From positions 17,583,443-17,647,442 of the forward strand of contig NC_003071.7 of NCBI RefSeq assembly GCF_000001735.4: a stretch of DNA of 64,000 bases, in the 5' to 3' direction. The notes beneath the pieces are model-generated. The model was not told the DNA's origin and made no database searches. It was given only the letters and a program-made list of their open reading frames with translations. The stretch comes from Arabidopsis thaliana (Eukaryota > Streptophyta > Magnoliopsida > Brassicales > Brassicaceae). This document shows, piece by piece, positions 20,888-32,700 of this stretch; positions within the stretch are counted from its first letter, which is position 1, and every line of letters starts with the position of its first letter. The position numbers and the translations under genes were made by a program.

Positions 20888-23800
20888 ATGACGAATTTGG
20901 GTGGTGGTGGTGCGGAGGAGCAAGCCAGGTTGAAGCAGTATGGGTACAAAGTCAATTCCAGTCTTGTTCTTAACAGTGATGAGCGTCGTCGTGATACGCA
21001 TGAATCTTCTGGTGAACCGGAGAGTCTCAGGGGTAGGATTGATCCGAAATCCTTTGGAGATCGTGTCGTTAGGGGAAGGCCTCATGAGTTAGATGAGCGG
21101 CTTAATAAATCTAAGAAGAAGAAGGAACGTTGTGATGATTTGGTGTCTGCTCGTGAGAGCAAAAGAGTTCGTCTTAGGGAGGTGAGTGTACTTAATGATA
21201 CGGAGGATGGTGTTTATCAGCCGAAGACTAAGGAAACAAGGGTTGCTTTTGAGATTATGCTTGGTCTTATCCAGCAGCAATTGGGTGGGCAGCCTTTGGA
21301 CATTGTTTGCGGTGCGGCTGATGAGATTTTGGCAGTTCTTAAGAATGAATCCGTCAAAAACCATGAAAAGAAGGTAGAGATTGAGAAACTACTAAACGTT
21401 ATTACTGATCAGGTTTTCAGTCAGTTTGTTTCGATTGGAAAACTGATTACAGACTATGAAGAGGGTGGTGATTCTTTAAGTGGTAAAGCTAGTGAGGATG
21501 GAGGACTTGATTATGATATTGGTGTTGCCCTTGAATGTGAAGAGGATGATGATGAGAGTGATCTTGATATGGTCCAGGATGAAAAAGATGAGGAGGATGA
21601 AGATGTTGTTGAGCTTAACAAAACTGGAGTTGTCCAGGTGGGTGTGGCAATAAACGGCGAGGATGCAAGACAGGCAAAGGAGGATACGAGTCTTAATGTT
21701 CTGGATATTGATGCTTATTGGCTTCAGAGAAAGATATCTCAAGAATATGAGCAGAAGATTGATGCACAAGAGTGCCAGGAACTCGCAGAAGAGCTGCTTA
21801 AGATACTTGCTGAGGGTAATGATAGGGATGTTGAGATCAAGCTGCTTGAGCACCTTCAGTTTGAAAAGTTCAGCCTTGTTAAATTTCTGTTGCAAAACCG
21901 TCTTAAAGTTGTGTGGTGCACCCGTTTGGCTAGGGGAAGAGACCAGGAAGAGAGGAATCAAATTGAGGAGGAGATGTTGGGGTTAGGTTCAGAGTTGGCA
22001 GCAATTGTTAAGGAGTTGCATGCCAAAAGAGCAACAGCCAAAGAAAGGGAGGAGAAACGGGAGAAAGATATCAAAGAAGAAGCTCAACATCTTATGGATG
22101 ATGATTCTGGTGTTGACGGAGACAGAGGCATGAGAGATGTTGATGATTTAGATTTGGAGAATGGTTGGTTGAAGGGCCAGCGTCAGGTGATGGACCTGGA
22201 GAGCCTTGCTTTTAACCAAGGTGGTTTCACGAGGGAGAATAACAAGTGTGAGCTTCCTGATCGCTCTTTCAGAATACGTGGCAAGGAATTTGATGAGGTT
22301 CATGTGCCGTGGGTTTCTAAAAAGTTTGATAGTAATGAAAAGCTTGTGAAAATTAGCGATTTGCCAGAGTGGGCCCAACCAGCTTTTAGGGGAATGCAGC
22401 AGTTGAATAGGGTTCAGAGCAAAGTGTACGGCACTGCTCTTTTTAAGGCTGACAACATTCTTCTTTGTGCTCCAACTGGTGCTGGGAAGACCAATGTTGC
22501 CGTGCTCACCATACTGCACCAGCTTGGATTGAATATGAACCCTGGTGGAACGTTTAATCATGGTAATTACAAAATTGTCTATGTTGCACCAATGAAAGCC
22601 CTTGTTGCTGAGGTCGTGGATAGTCTATCTCAACGTTTGAAGGATTTTGGAGTTACTGTGAAGGAACTCAGTGGGGATCAGTCCCTTACTGGGCAAGAAA
22701 TCAAAGAGACTCAGATAATTGTTACAACGCCAGAGAAGTGGGATATCATCACCAGGAAATCTGGAGATCGCACTTATACACAGCTTGTGAGGCTTCTTAT
22801 AATCGACGAAATTCATCTTCTTGATGATAATCGAGGGCCTGTGCTTGAAAGTATTGTCGCTAGGACTCTTAGGCAGATTGAAAGCACAAAGGAGCATATT
22901 CGTCTGGTAGGTTTATCTGCAACACTGCCAAATTGTGACGATGTGGCTTCATTTTTGCGAGTGGATCTTAAAAATGGGTTGTTTATATTTGACCGTAGCT
23001 ACAGACCTGTGCCTCTCGGTCAGCAGTATATAGGAATTAATGTGAAAAAGCCGTTACGGAGGTTCCAGTTGATGAATGATATATGTTATCAGAAAGTAGT
23101 GGCTGTTGCTGGAAAACACCAGGTCCTTATTTTTGTTCATTCGAGGAAGGAAACAGCAAAAACTGCAAGGGCAATACGGGACACAGCTATGGCAAATGAT
23201 ACCCTCAGCAGATTCTTGAAGGAAGATAGTCAAAGTCGTGAAATTCTTAAGTGTTTAGCTGGACTTCTCAAGAATAATGACCTGAAAGAGCTTCTGCCTT
23301 ATGGTTTTGCAATTCATCATGCTGGGTTGACAAGGACTGATCGTGAGATAGTTGAGAATCAATTTCGCTGGGGGAATTTGCAAGTGTTGATTTCCACGGC
23401 AACTCTTGCCTGGGGTGTGAATTTGCCTGCACATACTGTCATTATCAAAGGAACCCAAGTATATAATCCTGAGAGAGGGGAGTGGATGGAGCTGAGTCCT
23501 TTAGATGTTATGCAGATGATTGGTCGTGCCGGAAGACCTCAATATGACCAACAAGGGGAGGGAATAATAATCACTGGATACAGCAAGCTACAGTATTATC
23601 TTCGTTTGATGAATGAGCAACTACCTATTGAAAGCCAGTTTATTTCCAAACTTGCTGATCAGCTCAATGCTGAAATTGTGCTTGGAACCATTCAGAATGC
23701 TAGAGAAGCTTGCCACTGGCTTGGCTATACATATTTATATGTCCGCATGGTTCGTAATCCGACACTGTATGGCGTATCGCCTGATGCCCTTGCAAAAGAC

Positions 23801-26800
23801 TTGCTATTGGAGGAGAGAAGAGCTGATCTGATACATTCTGCTGCCACTATCTTGGACAAGAACAACCTGATTAAGTACGACAGGAAAAGTGGACACTTCC
23901 AGGTTACTGATTTGGGACGCATTGCTAGCTACTACTACATAAGCCATGGAACAATAGCTGCATACAATGAGAATCTGAAGCCAACAATGAATGATATAGA
24001 GCTTTGTCGTCTGTTCTCTCTGAGTGAGGAGTTCAAGTATGTCACTGTTCGACAAGATGAGAAGATGGAACTGGCAAAGCTTTTGGATCGTGTACCAATT
24101 CCGGTAAAGGAAACACTAGAAGATCCCAGTGCAAAGATCAACGTTTTGCTGCAAGTATATATTTCAAAGCTAAAGCTCGAGGGTCTTTCTTTGACATCTG
24201 ACATGGTTTATATTACCCAAAGTGCTGGACGTTTGTTACGAGCTATTTTTGAGATTGTGTTGAAGAGGGGGTGGGCTCAACTGTCTCAGAAAGCTCTCAA
24301 CTTGTCTAAAATGGTAGGGAAGAGGATGTGGAGTGTTCAGACACCCCTCTGGCAGTTTCCTGGAATTCCCAAGGAGATTCTGATGAAGTTGGAGAAAAAC
24401 GATCTGGTGTGGGAGAGGTACTATGATCTATCTTCACAGGAGCTAGGAGAGCTTATTTGTAATCCTAAGATGGGCAGACCACTTCACAAGTATATCCATC
24501 AGTTCCCAAAACTGAAACTTGCAGCACATGTTCAGCCGATTTCTCGTTCTGTTCTGCAGGTTGAGCTCACGGTGACACCTGATTTCCACTGGGATGACAA
24601 AGCAAATAAATATGTTGAACCGTTTTGGATAATTGTGGAAGACAATGATGGTGAAAAGATCCTTCATCATGAGTACTTTCTTTTTAAAAAACGGGTTATT
24701 GATGAGGACCACACTTTGAACTTCACTGTACCAATCTCTGAGCCAATTCCCCCACAGTATTTCATCCGAGTGGTTTCAGACAAATGGCTTGACTCGCCGA
24801 CTGTGTTACCTGTATCTTTCAGGCATCTTATTCTTCCAGAAAAATACCCACCACCTACAGAGCTACTGGATTTGCAGCCCCTCCCGGTGATGGCCCTAAG
24901 AAATCCTTCTTATGAAACTCTTTATCAGGATTTCAAGCATTTCAATCCAGTGCAGACTCAGGTCTTTACTGTTTTGTATAACACAAGTGACAATGTAGTG
25001 GTTGCTGCTCCAACAGGAAGTGGGAAGACTATATGTGCGGAGTTTGCTATATTAAGGAATCATCTCGAAGGACCTGATTCTGCAATGCGTGTTGTCTATA
25101 TAGCACCTCTTGAGGCTATTGCCAAGGAGCAGTTTCGTGATTGGGAGAAAAAGTTCGGAAAGGGGCTTGGTTTACGGGTTGTTGAGTTAACTGGGGAGAC
25201 ATTATTGGATCTTAAGTTGCTTGAGAAAGGTCAGATAATCATAAGTACTCCTGAGAAATGGGACGCTCTGTCCCGGAGGTGGAAACAGAGAAAATATATC
25301 CAGCAGGTTAGTTTGTTTATCGTTGACGAGCTTCATTTAATTGGGGGTCAAGGTGGTCAAGTGTTGGAGGTAATTGTCTCTAGAATGAGATATATTTCAA
25401 GTCAGGTTGGGAATAAAATCAGGATTGTTGCATTATCAACTTCCCTTGCAAATGCCAAAGATCTTGGAGAGTGGATTGGGGCCAGTTCATGTGGCGTTTT
25501 TAACTTCCCGCCTAATGTTCGTCCTGTCCCACTGGAGATCCACATTCATGGGGTGGACATATTGAGTTTTGAAGCCAGGATGCAGGCGATGACTAAGCCA
25601 ACATACACTGCCATAGTACAGCATGCCAAGAACAAGAAACCAGCTATCGTTTTTGTCCCGACCCGTAAACATGTCCGCCTTACTGCTGTGGATCTGATAG
25701 CATACTCGCACATGGACAACATGAAGAGCCCTGATTTCCTTTTAGGGAATCTGGAAGAATTAGAGCCTTTTTTAATACAAATTTGTGAGGAAACTCTGAA
25801 GGAGACTTTACGCCATGGCATTGGCTACCTGCACGAGGGTTTAAGCAATCTGGATCAGGAGATTGTGACTCAGCTTTTTGAAGCTGGACGGATTCAGGTA
25901 TGTGTAATGTCTAGTTCATTGTGTTGGGGTACTCCATTGAAGGCACATTTGGTTGTTGTAATGGGAACACATTTCTACGATGGACGGGAAAATTCTCATT
26001 CGGATTACCCCATCTCTAATCTGCTCCAAATGATGGGGCGTGGTAGCCGACCTCTGCTTGACGACGCTGGGAAGTGTGTGATCTTCTGTCATGCACCACG
26101 TAAAGAGTATTACAAGAAATTTTTGTATGAAGCTCTTCCGGTTGAGAGTCATCTTCAACATTTCTTGCATGATAATTTCAATGCAGAAGTAGTTGCTAGA
26201 GTTATAGAGAACAAACAAGATGCTGTGGATTATCTTACCTGGAGCTTCATGTACAGGAGGCTTCCCCAGAACCCTAACTACTACAATCTCCTGGGAGTGA
26301 GCCACAGACATTTATCTGATCACCTCTCAGAGCTCGTTGAAAACACTTTGTCTGATCTTGAAGTGAGTAAATGCATTGAAATAGACAATGAGTTGGATCT
26401 CTCTCCTCTCAATCTTGGTATGATTGCGTCATATTACTACATAAATTACACCACCATTGAGCGATTCAGTTCTCTCTTGGCTTCCAAGACCAAGATGAAG
26501 GGTCTTCTTGAGATCTTGACTTCAGCTTCGGAGTATGACTTGATTCCTATACGTCCTGGTGAAGAGGACGCAGTTCGGAGACTCATCAATCACCAGAGGT
26601 TCTCTTTTCAAAACCCAAGATGCACAGACCCTCGTGTGAAGACAAGCGCACTTCTTCAGGCGCATTTCTCAAGGCAAAAAATCAGCGGGAACCTTGTAAT
26701 GGATCAGTGTGAGGTCCTTTTATCAGCAACAAGGCTTCTTCAAGCAATGGTCGATGTGATATCGAGCAATGGCTGTCTGAATCTTGCTCTTTTAGCTATG

Positions 26801-27406
26801 GAAGTAAGCCAGATGGTGACTCAAGGCATGTGGGATCGAGACTCCATGCTTCTGCAGCTTCCTCACTTCACAAAGGACTTAGCCAAAAGGTGCCATGAGA
26901 ATCCGGGGAATAACATTGAAACCATATTTGATCTTGTGGAAATGGAAGATGACAAACGCCAAGAGCTTCTCCAAATGTCAGACGCTCAGCTTCTTGACAT
27001 TGCCAGATTCTGCAACCGCTTCCCCAACATTGACCTTACATATGAGATTGTGGGAAGTAACGAGGTAAGCCCTGGAAAAGATATCACATTGCAGGTATTA
27101 CTGGAGAGAGACATGGAGGGAAGGACCGAGGTGGGACCTGTGGACGCGCCAAGATATCCTAAGACTAAAGAAGAAGGTTGGTGGCTAGTCGTTGGAGAAG
27201 CCAAGACGAACCAGTTGATGGCCATCAAGAGAATCTCCCTGCAACGGAAGGCGCAGGTGAAGCTGGAGTTTGCAGTACCAACTGAAACAGGAGAGAAGTC
27301 GTATACACTCTACTTCATGTGCGATTCTTACTTGGGTTGTGACCAGGAGTATTCTTTCACTGTTGATGTCAAAGATTCTGATGCCGCAGATCACATGGAA
27401 GAATGA
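20888..27406 (+). CDS. BRR2B: U5 snRNP helicase BRR2B (At2g42270)
   Basis: A single uninterrupted frame of 2172 aa from the ATG at 20888. BRR2 unwinds U4/U6 during spliceosome activation and stays in the U5 snRNP. The N-terminal region has an acidic stretch (about 215-245) and a PWI-like zone. Helicase cassette 1 has APTGAGKT (528-535), DEIH (640-643) and QMIGRAGRP (876-884), then a Sec63 unit starting near TDLGRIASYYYI. Cassette 2 has APTGSGKT (1374-1381), DELH (1480-1483) and the degenerate motif VI QMMGRGSRP (1714-1722), followed by a second Sec63 unit. The weakened second cassette is normal for BRR2. The coding region has no introns. A damaged copy of the last 49 codons and the 3' UTR follows directly. 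BRR2A (At1g20960) is the main paralogue. Confidence 0.97.
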   Translation: MTNLGGGGAEEQARLKQYGYKVNSSLVLNSDERRRDTHESSGEPESLRGRIDPKSFGDRVVRGRPHELDERLNKSKKKKERCDDLVSARESKRVRLREVSVLNDTEDGVYQPKTKETRVAFEIMLGLIQQQLGGQPLDIVCGAADEILAVLKNESVKNHEKKVEIEKLLNVITDQVFSQFVSIGKLITDYEEGGDSLSGKASEDGGLDYDIGVALECEEDDDESDLDMVQDEKDEEDEDVVELNKTGVVQVGVAINGEDARQAKEDTSLNVLDIDAYWLQRKISQEYEQKIDAQECQELAEELLKILAEGNDRDVEIKLLEHLQFEKFSLVKFLLQNRLKVVWCTRLARGRDQEERNQIEEEMLGLGSELAAIVKELHAKRATAKEREEKREKDIKEEAQHLMDDDSGVDGDRGMRDVDDLDLENGWLKGQRQVMDLESLAFNQGGFTRENNKCELPDRSFRIRGKEFDEVHVPWVSKKFDSNEKLVKISDLPEWAQPAFRGMQQLNRVQSKVYGTALFKADNILLCAPTGAGKTNVAVLTILHQLGLNMNPGGTFNHGNYKIVYVAPMKALVAEVVDSLSQRLKDFGVTVKELSGDQSLTGQEIKETQIIVTTPEKWDIITRKSGDRTYTQLVRLLIIDEIHLLDDNRGPVLESIVARTLRQIESTKEHIRLVGLSATLPNCDDVASFLRVDLKNGLFIFDRSYRPVPLGQQYIGINVKKPLRRFQLMNDICYQKVVAVAGKHQVLIFVHSRKETAKTARAIRDTAMANDTLSRFLKEDSQSREILKCLAGLLKNNDLKELLPYGFAIHHAGLTRTDREIVENQFRWGNLQVLISTATLAWGVNLPAHTVIIKGTQVYNPERGEWMELSPLDVMQMIGRAGRPQYDQQGEGIIITGYSKLQYYLRLMNEQLPIESQFISKLADQLNAEIVLGTIQNAREACHWLGYTYLYVRMVRNPTLYGVSPDALAKDLLLEERRADLIHSAATILDKNNLIKYDRKSGHFQVTDLGRIASYYYISHGTIAAYNENLKPTMNDIELCRLFSLSEEFKYVTVRQDEKMELAKLLDRVPIPVKETLEDPSAKINVLLQVYISKLKLEGLSLTSDMVYITQSAGRLLRAIFEIVLKRGWAQLSQKALNLSKMVGKRMWSVQTPLWQFPGIPKEILMKLEKNDLVWERYYDLSSQELGELICNPKMGRPLHKYIHQFPKLKLAAHVQPISRSVLQVELTVTPDFHWDDKANKYVEPFWIIVEDNDGEKILHHEYFLFKKRVIDEDHTLNFTVPISEPIPPQYFIRVVSDKWLDSPTVLPVSFRHLILPEKYPPPTELLDLQPLPVMALRNPSYETLYQDFKHFNPVQTQVFTVLYNTSDNVVVAAPTGSGKTICAEFAILRNHLEGPDSAMRVVYIAPLEAIAKEQFRDWEKKFGKGLGLRVVELTGETLLDLKLLEKGQIIISTPEKWDALSRRWKQRKYIQQVSLFIVDELHLIGGQGGQVLEVIVSRMRYISSQVGNKIRIVALSTSLANAKDLGEWIGASSCGVFNFPPNVRPVPLEIHIHGVDILSFEARMQAMTKPTYTAIVQHAKNKKPAIVFVPTRKHVRLTAVDLIAYSHMDNMKSPDFLLGNLEELEPFLIQICEETLKETLRHGIGYLHEGLSNLDQEIVTQLFEAGRIQVCVMSSSLCWGTPLKAHLVVVMGTHFYDGRENSHSDYPISNLLQMMGRGSRPLLDDAGKCVIFCHAPRKEYYKKFLYEALPVESHLQHFLHDNFNAEVVARVIENKQDAVDYLTWSFMYRRLPQNPNYYNLLGVSHRHLSDHLSELVENTLSDLEVSKCIEIDNELDLSPLNLGMIASYYYINYTTIERFSSLLASKTKMKGLLEILTSASEYDLIPIRPGEEDAVRRLINHQRFSFQNPRCTDPRVKTSALLQAHFSRQKISGNLVMDQCEVLLSATRLLQAMVDVISSNGCLNLALLAMEVSQMVTQGMWDRDSMLLQLPHFTKDLAKRCHENPGNNIETIFDLVEMEDDKRQELLQMSDAQLLDIARFCNRFPNIDLTYEIVGSNEVSPGKDITLQVLLERDMEGRTEVGPVDAPRYPKTKEEGWWLVVGEAKTNQLMAIKRISLQRKAQVKLEFAVPTETGEKSYTLYFMCDSYLGCDQEYSFTVDVKDSDAADHMEE

Positions 27407-27796
27407 TTTATGTTTTCTGGTTAGTTTTCGCGTCTTTCTTTGTTTTCTGGTCATAATTTTCGCATTTAGCTACTGTGGTCGATCTTACCTTTTGTAATAT
27501 CAACATTTGCTTACTAGATTCTGCATCGTAGCTGGAGTTTGCAGTACCAACTGAACCAGGAGAGAAGTCGTATACACTCTACTTCATGTGTGATTCTTAC
27601 TTTGGTTGTGACCAGGAGTAGTCTTACTGGTGATATCAAAGATTCTGACGCTGCAGATCACATGGAAGAATAATTTATGTTTTCTGCTTAGTTTTCGAGT
27701 CTTTCTTTGTTCTTCTGGTCATAATTTTCGCATTTAGCTACCGTAGTTGATCTTACCTTTTGTAGTACAACATTTGATTAGTAGATTCTGCATTGT
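27261..27796 (+). repeat. 269-bp tandem duplication of the BRR2B 3' end
   Basis: Copy 1 is about 27261-27529: the last coding part, stop and 3' UTR. Copy 2 is about 27530-27796, with the same order of sequence. It begins AGCTGGAGTTTGCAGTACCA and ends AGATTCTGCATTGT, against AGATTCTGCATCGT in copy 1. Copy 2 has point changes and small indels, including a TAG at the place of a Tyr codon. It lies after the real stop and is not translated. Confidence 0.95.
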
Positions 27797-27985
27797 AATA
27801 ATGAAATAAGAACAAATCGAGTACTATTTTATTACTTAGAATTTTGTTGGAAGCAGATGCTTTTCTCGAGAGCTTACATAGACAATTTGGTCTGTTTCGG
27901 CTAAAAAATATTCAGACATGACATTGTTTCTTTCTTGTCCTTCTCCCTGCTTTTTAGTCCTATCTACTACACACTTTGTTGCGCC
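27797..27985. other. Convergent 3' ends of BRR2B and bHLH130
   Basis: Short AT-rich gap between converging genes. It probably carries the poly(A) regions of both. Confidence 0.5.
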
Positions 27986-29721
27986 CTATATTGACTTCTT
28001 CTCCTTGTTCATACACTTACAGTTAGCTCTGTTGTCGTTTAAAATCTGTGTAAAACCAACAGAAGACTAAATCAATTCAACAGAAGACTAAACAGGCCCC
28101 TTTGTTTTTTTTCCACAATGATCAGGAACTTTACCTTATACTGTCTTTGTAAATCTTTGATGTAATCCACAGCTAAATCCAACATATCCGAAGTGTTGGT
28201 TTGCTGTTAAAACATAAAGAAAACAACATCATTTAACAATTTGTTTATGATCAAAAGTCATTACAAGGAAGTTCCTGAAAACTGTACCTTGTCCATGTTA
28301 GGAACAAGCTCTTGTAACTTCCTCATTCGCTCGCTTATCCGCGTTCTTCTTACCTGACACAATTGACAAGATTTCTTAGGAAAGGCTTTCTGAAAACAAA
28401 CTAGATTCTGCTTCAAATGGACTTCCATTGATATATGTAAAGATGGCCTTAACTAGGTGAAGTTACCCGTTCAGCGATGCTTCGAGGATGTGTAGCGCAA
28501 CCACGTTTGGCTCTGATTTTACAAGGAACAGAATCTTGTAGCTGAAGATACTTATCCACTGAAACCATGTCCGAGGCTGTCGATGATGACTTTGGTAGGC
28601 TCAAATGATGCGACAGTAACTGCATACGATTCCCGGACTCTCCGTTCTGTAGAAACCCATCAAAAACATCATTAGAAACCACTCCAAGAAATCAACTCCA
28701 CTTTCAGCTACTGATCAATAACCAAAACAAACCGGTTAGATAACCGAGTTACCTGAGCTCCGAGAAACAATTTTCCATCGTCCTCGGCTTCTCTTTTAAG
28801 TGAGGATAAGTTATCAATAAAGCTGGATGGATCATTCCAATGGCTATATGGAAAATTAGTTTCGGGTGCGATTTCAGGTATTTGAGAAAGCATTCCAAGT
28901 GAAGAAGGTGGCCTTGAAGAGAGACTGCAATGGCGTCTTAATCCATTGGAATTAGATGGACTCTCTTCATCTTCTTCGTAATTCATCAAATTCCTCATTG
29001 AACCATAACCTGCAAATTTGTAAGTATATAGTAAACACTTATTAGATTTGTTGAGTCCAAAGTGCTTTAACTCTATGGTTGACAAAATCAAATCAGATCT
29101 TGTCTTAAAATTATTCTCAAGGAACGTAAAACATTCAAAAATCTTGAAGCAAGTGTTAAAACATTCAAAAAAGTTGAATCAAGAAGTACCAAAAACACTT
29201 CTGTTATAAATGAAAAAAATATTTCAGACTAAAAAAAGGGGGAAAAACTTTGTAGCAGAGAGCAAAACGGTACCGTTTTGGTCAGAGAGATTAGTAAACA
29301 TTCCGGCTGGAGAGCTGCTTTGACGGAGAAGATTAGATTCAACTGGTTTGGTGTGATGATTATTGATACCGAGAAACTGATCCAAACCAACCGAGTTCAT
29401 TATCCCTTTACTCTGCCTCGGGTAATGCGGCGGCAAACCCAGAAAACTCGACGGCTCAAGCTGCGGCGGTGGCGGCAGAGTGGCGGCGTATGAAACAGAG
29501 GTGTTCGTTAACGAAACCGGAGACTTATCCTCGAATTTAGGTGAACCCAGATCTCCGTTAACGCCATTAGAGGTCACGAATCTTGAAAGCAACCTATCGG
29601 AGTCGAAACCAATCTTGTCGTCGTCAACAAAAGCGGCGAGAACAGAGCTCGGAGCTGATCTAAAACGAAGAAGACCCGACCCGGTGGGATTCGGGTCGTA
29701 GAGATGATTATTTGAATCCAT
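27986..29721 (-). CDS. BHLH130: bHLH130 / FBH4 (AKS3) transcription factor (At2g42280)
   Basis: Six exons on the minus strand: 29721-29274, 29009-28753, 28646-28467, 28353-28288, 28203-28135 and 28045-27986. They sum to 360 codons (359 aa). The bHLH domain (about 285-340) is split by introns. Its basic region HPRSIAERVRR carries the His-Glu-Arg triad that contacts E-boxes, then RISERMRKLQELVPN (helix 1) and TSDMLDLAVDYIKDLQRQ (helix 2). The N-terminal half is Ser/Pro-rich. FBH proteins bind E-boxes in the CONSTANS promoter and promote flowering. AKS proteins activate K+ channel genes in guard cells and are inhibited by ABA-dependent phosphorylation (established knowledge). Confidence 0.95.
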
Positions 29722-32700
29722 TAATCGAATCAATATGTAAAAAAAATGCAACGAAATTTCCTCTGTTTTCTCTTCTTGTAAGCTCTGTCTCGTGACGTTT
29801 CAGGAAGAACAAATTTGTAGAAAACCAAATCTTAATAGCTTTCCAACGTCAACCGTTGATATGAATATAAGCTTTTTCTTCTCCCTTGTTAAGTTCTTGT
29901 TTGTGTCACTTTTCCCGGGAAAACAAAACTTGAGCTTGAGATGTGAGCAGGTGTAGGATTTGGGAAATATAAAACCTTGAAGGGGAAGTAAAGGAGGTTT
30001 CGTCTGAAGATGAAGAAGAGAGAAAGAAGAACGGTGAAGTCTGATGAGAGGAAGAGAGAGATGAAGGTGATGATGAATATTTATCGTCTTTTTGCTTCTG
30101 AGTTTCTGCGTCCAACTTTAATTGCTGAAGATAGCGGCGGATCCAAAAGCTTTTTTACCAAAAATTTATTAAAATTGAAAAAGACGTCGTTTTAAGCCGC
30201 CTGTGAGGCTGAGTCACGGAAAATGCCTTTTCATATTTTTTTTCAAGAACAATTTTACTACTATTTCTTAAGAATATGAATTTTTCTATATAAAATGTAA
30301 TTGAGAAAAGAGTAGATTTTAGATGAAAATACATACTTTATACTTGTATACAGGAAGAGCATGTGAAGTAAATTACCTACCTAATCAATTTTGACGAGTA
30401 TACTGATGGACCCGTGACAAATTATTATTTCTCATCTTATAATCTACATGTATCCATAATATCATTTTATTACGATTCTTGTTTTTTTCTTTGTCTCTGT
30501 AAAATATGTGATGTTTCTACCCTAATTTATAACACACGAACAAAAATATCTGTATGTTGGGGACAATGAAATCGCTGGTAGGCCATACGATTACAATTTA
30601 CAACAAGATGCACCAATCATAAATATTAGTTTCTTTTTTTTTATTGGGTCGGTAGTTTAACAACCAATGTAACAATTTAACACTAGATTCGAAATTTAAC
30701 GACGTAAGGAAATAATTTTAATACGTTTTAGGGGACATGGATCTAATATGTCATGGTTACGTTACTTCAAATTTGTTTTGTTTAAGTACTCATTATTCAG
30801 GAACCAATAATGATGTTAGAGTACTTCATTCATAGTCAGCAATTGTACTGACAAAATCTAATATCCATTCGCATGGTACAACTTAGAATTTAAGAATTAA
30901 AGATTGTCCCATCAGAGTATAAAAGTCAGAAGTTAGATGTTAATATAGTTAGACACGAAAACGTACTTGAAATAGAAAGAAAGAAAATTGTCGGAAGTAC
31001 AGTTTGTTTGTAATAAAAGAGAGATCAAAACTGTTTGAACTTTTTAACCAATATTTACGTACGTACGTAGCTTTCCAAATCCGATTTTAAGGTTCACGGA
31101 ACCTATACAGTGTACAGCTTACGACACGATCGTGACGGAGGACGTTGACGCCGTTATCACCCATTGGGAACGTAAGTTGGCGACTACTATAATCTGTGTG
31201 ACATACGGTACACCTGCATGAAAAAGTAAGATTTGAAACTAAACTCTAAAACCTTAGTGGTCGATGGATTATACAGTGACGTGACTCTATGTGAACGATA
31301 TACACCAGATTACGTCTCCTCTAAATCTCTTTAAATCTTATCTTAGTTTAAACTTTAATAATTCACGAGCGCCGTCTTTTTAAAATCTAAATCCAATAAA
31401 GCGACTTGTTCTCTATGGAGTTTTTAGCTATTCAGCCCTTTAATGGAAATTGATTAATTTTTATATTTTCAAAAACCTATTCGTATCGTATCAGTCTGAA
31501 TTTTTAGCTTTTAGTACAATGTAAGAATTGAAAAAAGAAACCGAACCATTGAGAAGATTGGGGTGGTGAATTTGCTTTGAATGTGAATTTATTCTCTATG
31601 GAGTTATTAGCTGTTTCATTCCCTTTTTTATATGGGGACTACGGTTTATGTGCCTGAGGCTCTATATATATTGCATATAGATTGATGACATTGACATAGG
31701 CTAAGCTACATAGTCTTAAAACTTCGAGCTGTTTAATAATTAATCAACAAGAAGACAAAATTGTATGTACAAAGCACATGCACATACATAATACTATTAC
31801 TATTTAAGCATAGGTAATTAATATTTAAAAGTTGTACATACTATCTCGAAACTAGCTATATACTGATGATACTTTGTTTTATATCACTAACGAATGGGCA
31901 AACATAAAAAATATAACTCAAAACTACATTGATCTAATTCAACTGAATCAAAATTTCGTATCACCGTGCAATGAAAAGTATGTTTAATCATACGTAACAA
32001 ATGTTTTTGTTCAAATCAAACCAGTATTTCTTCAAAGGAATCCATATATACCAATATATGATTAGTTATCTATAACAACTATTTTCCAAATCATCACACA
32101 CAAGTTTTCTCAAGTGCTCTCACTTCAATGCAGGTCATAATCTCTTAGTTTTTTTTTTTTTTGTAAAGACGTGCATAAAACAAACTCTTCATTGCTGAAG
32201 TTCTTTTTCGAAGAAAATCAGTGGTCTCAACAATTTTCTTCTAAATGCAATGGATACAACGGGAAAAACACCCAAAAAAAAAAGAAAAAAAAAAAGAGAT
32301 TGAAATTAAAGAAGCAAATATCAAGTGCCATTTATAAAGGTTTGGCCTAAAGAAATGTGGAAAATTAGAAAGCAAATCCCGTCCGTGGCTATGTGGATGG
32401 GAACATGGACACGTGAGACCCCATTAGTTTCTCAATGTTGTTGTGTACATTTTGTTTTTTATACTGTTTGATAGTAGTATAAATATAAAAAACAAAACGA
32501 TTCCCATCAATTTATTTAAAAATCTTTTTATGTTCTTAAGAAAAAATAGATTACATTGATAGAAGTGGGGAATCGTGGTCCAGCTTTGGCTTTTATAATG
32601 TCAACAAGCTCAAAAAGGGGGCTTCACTATTTTTATTTTCTTCCAAAAAGAAACTTCTATATTAAGCAAGTGTTTCTCTCCTTTTTTATTTAATTTTCTC

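Noticed and set aside
21476..26311. Many antisense frames inside BRR2B
   Set aside because: They are shadows of a strongly coding plus strand with two full helicase cassettes.
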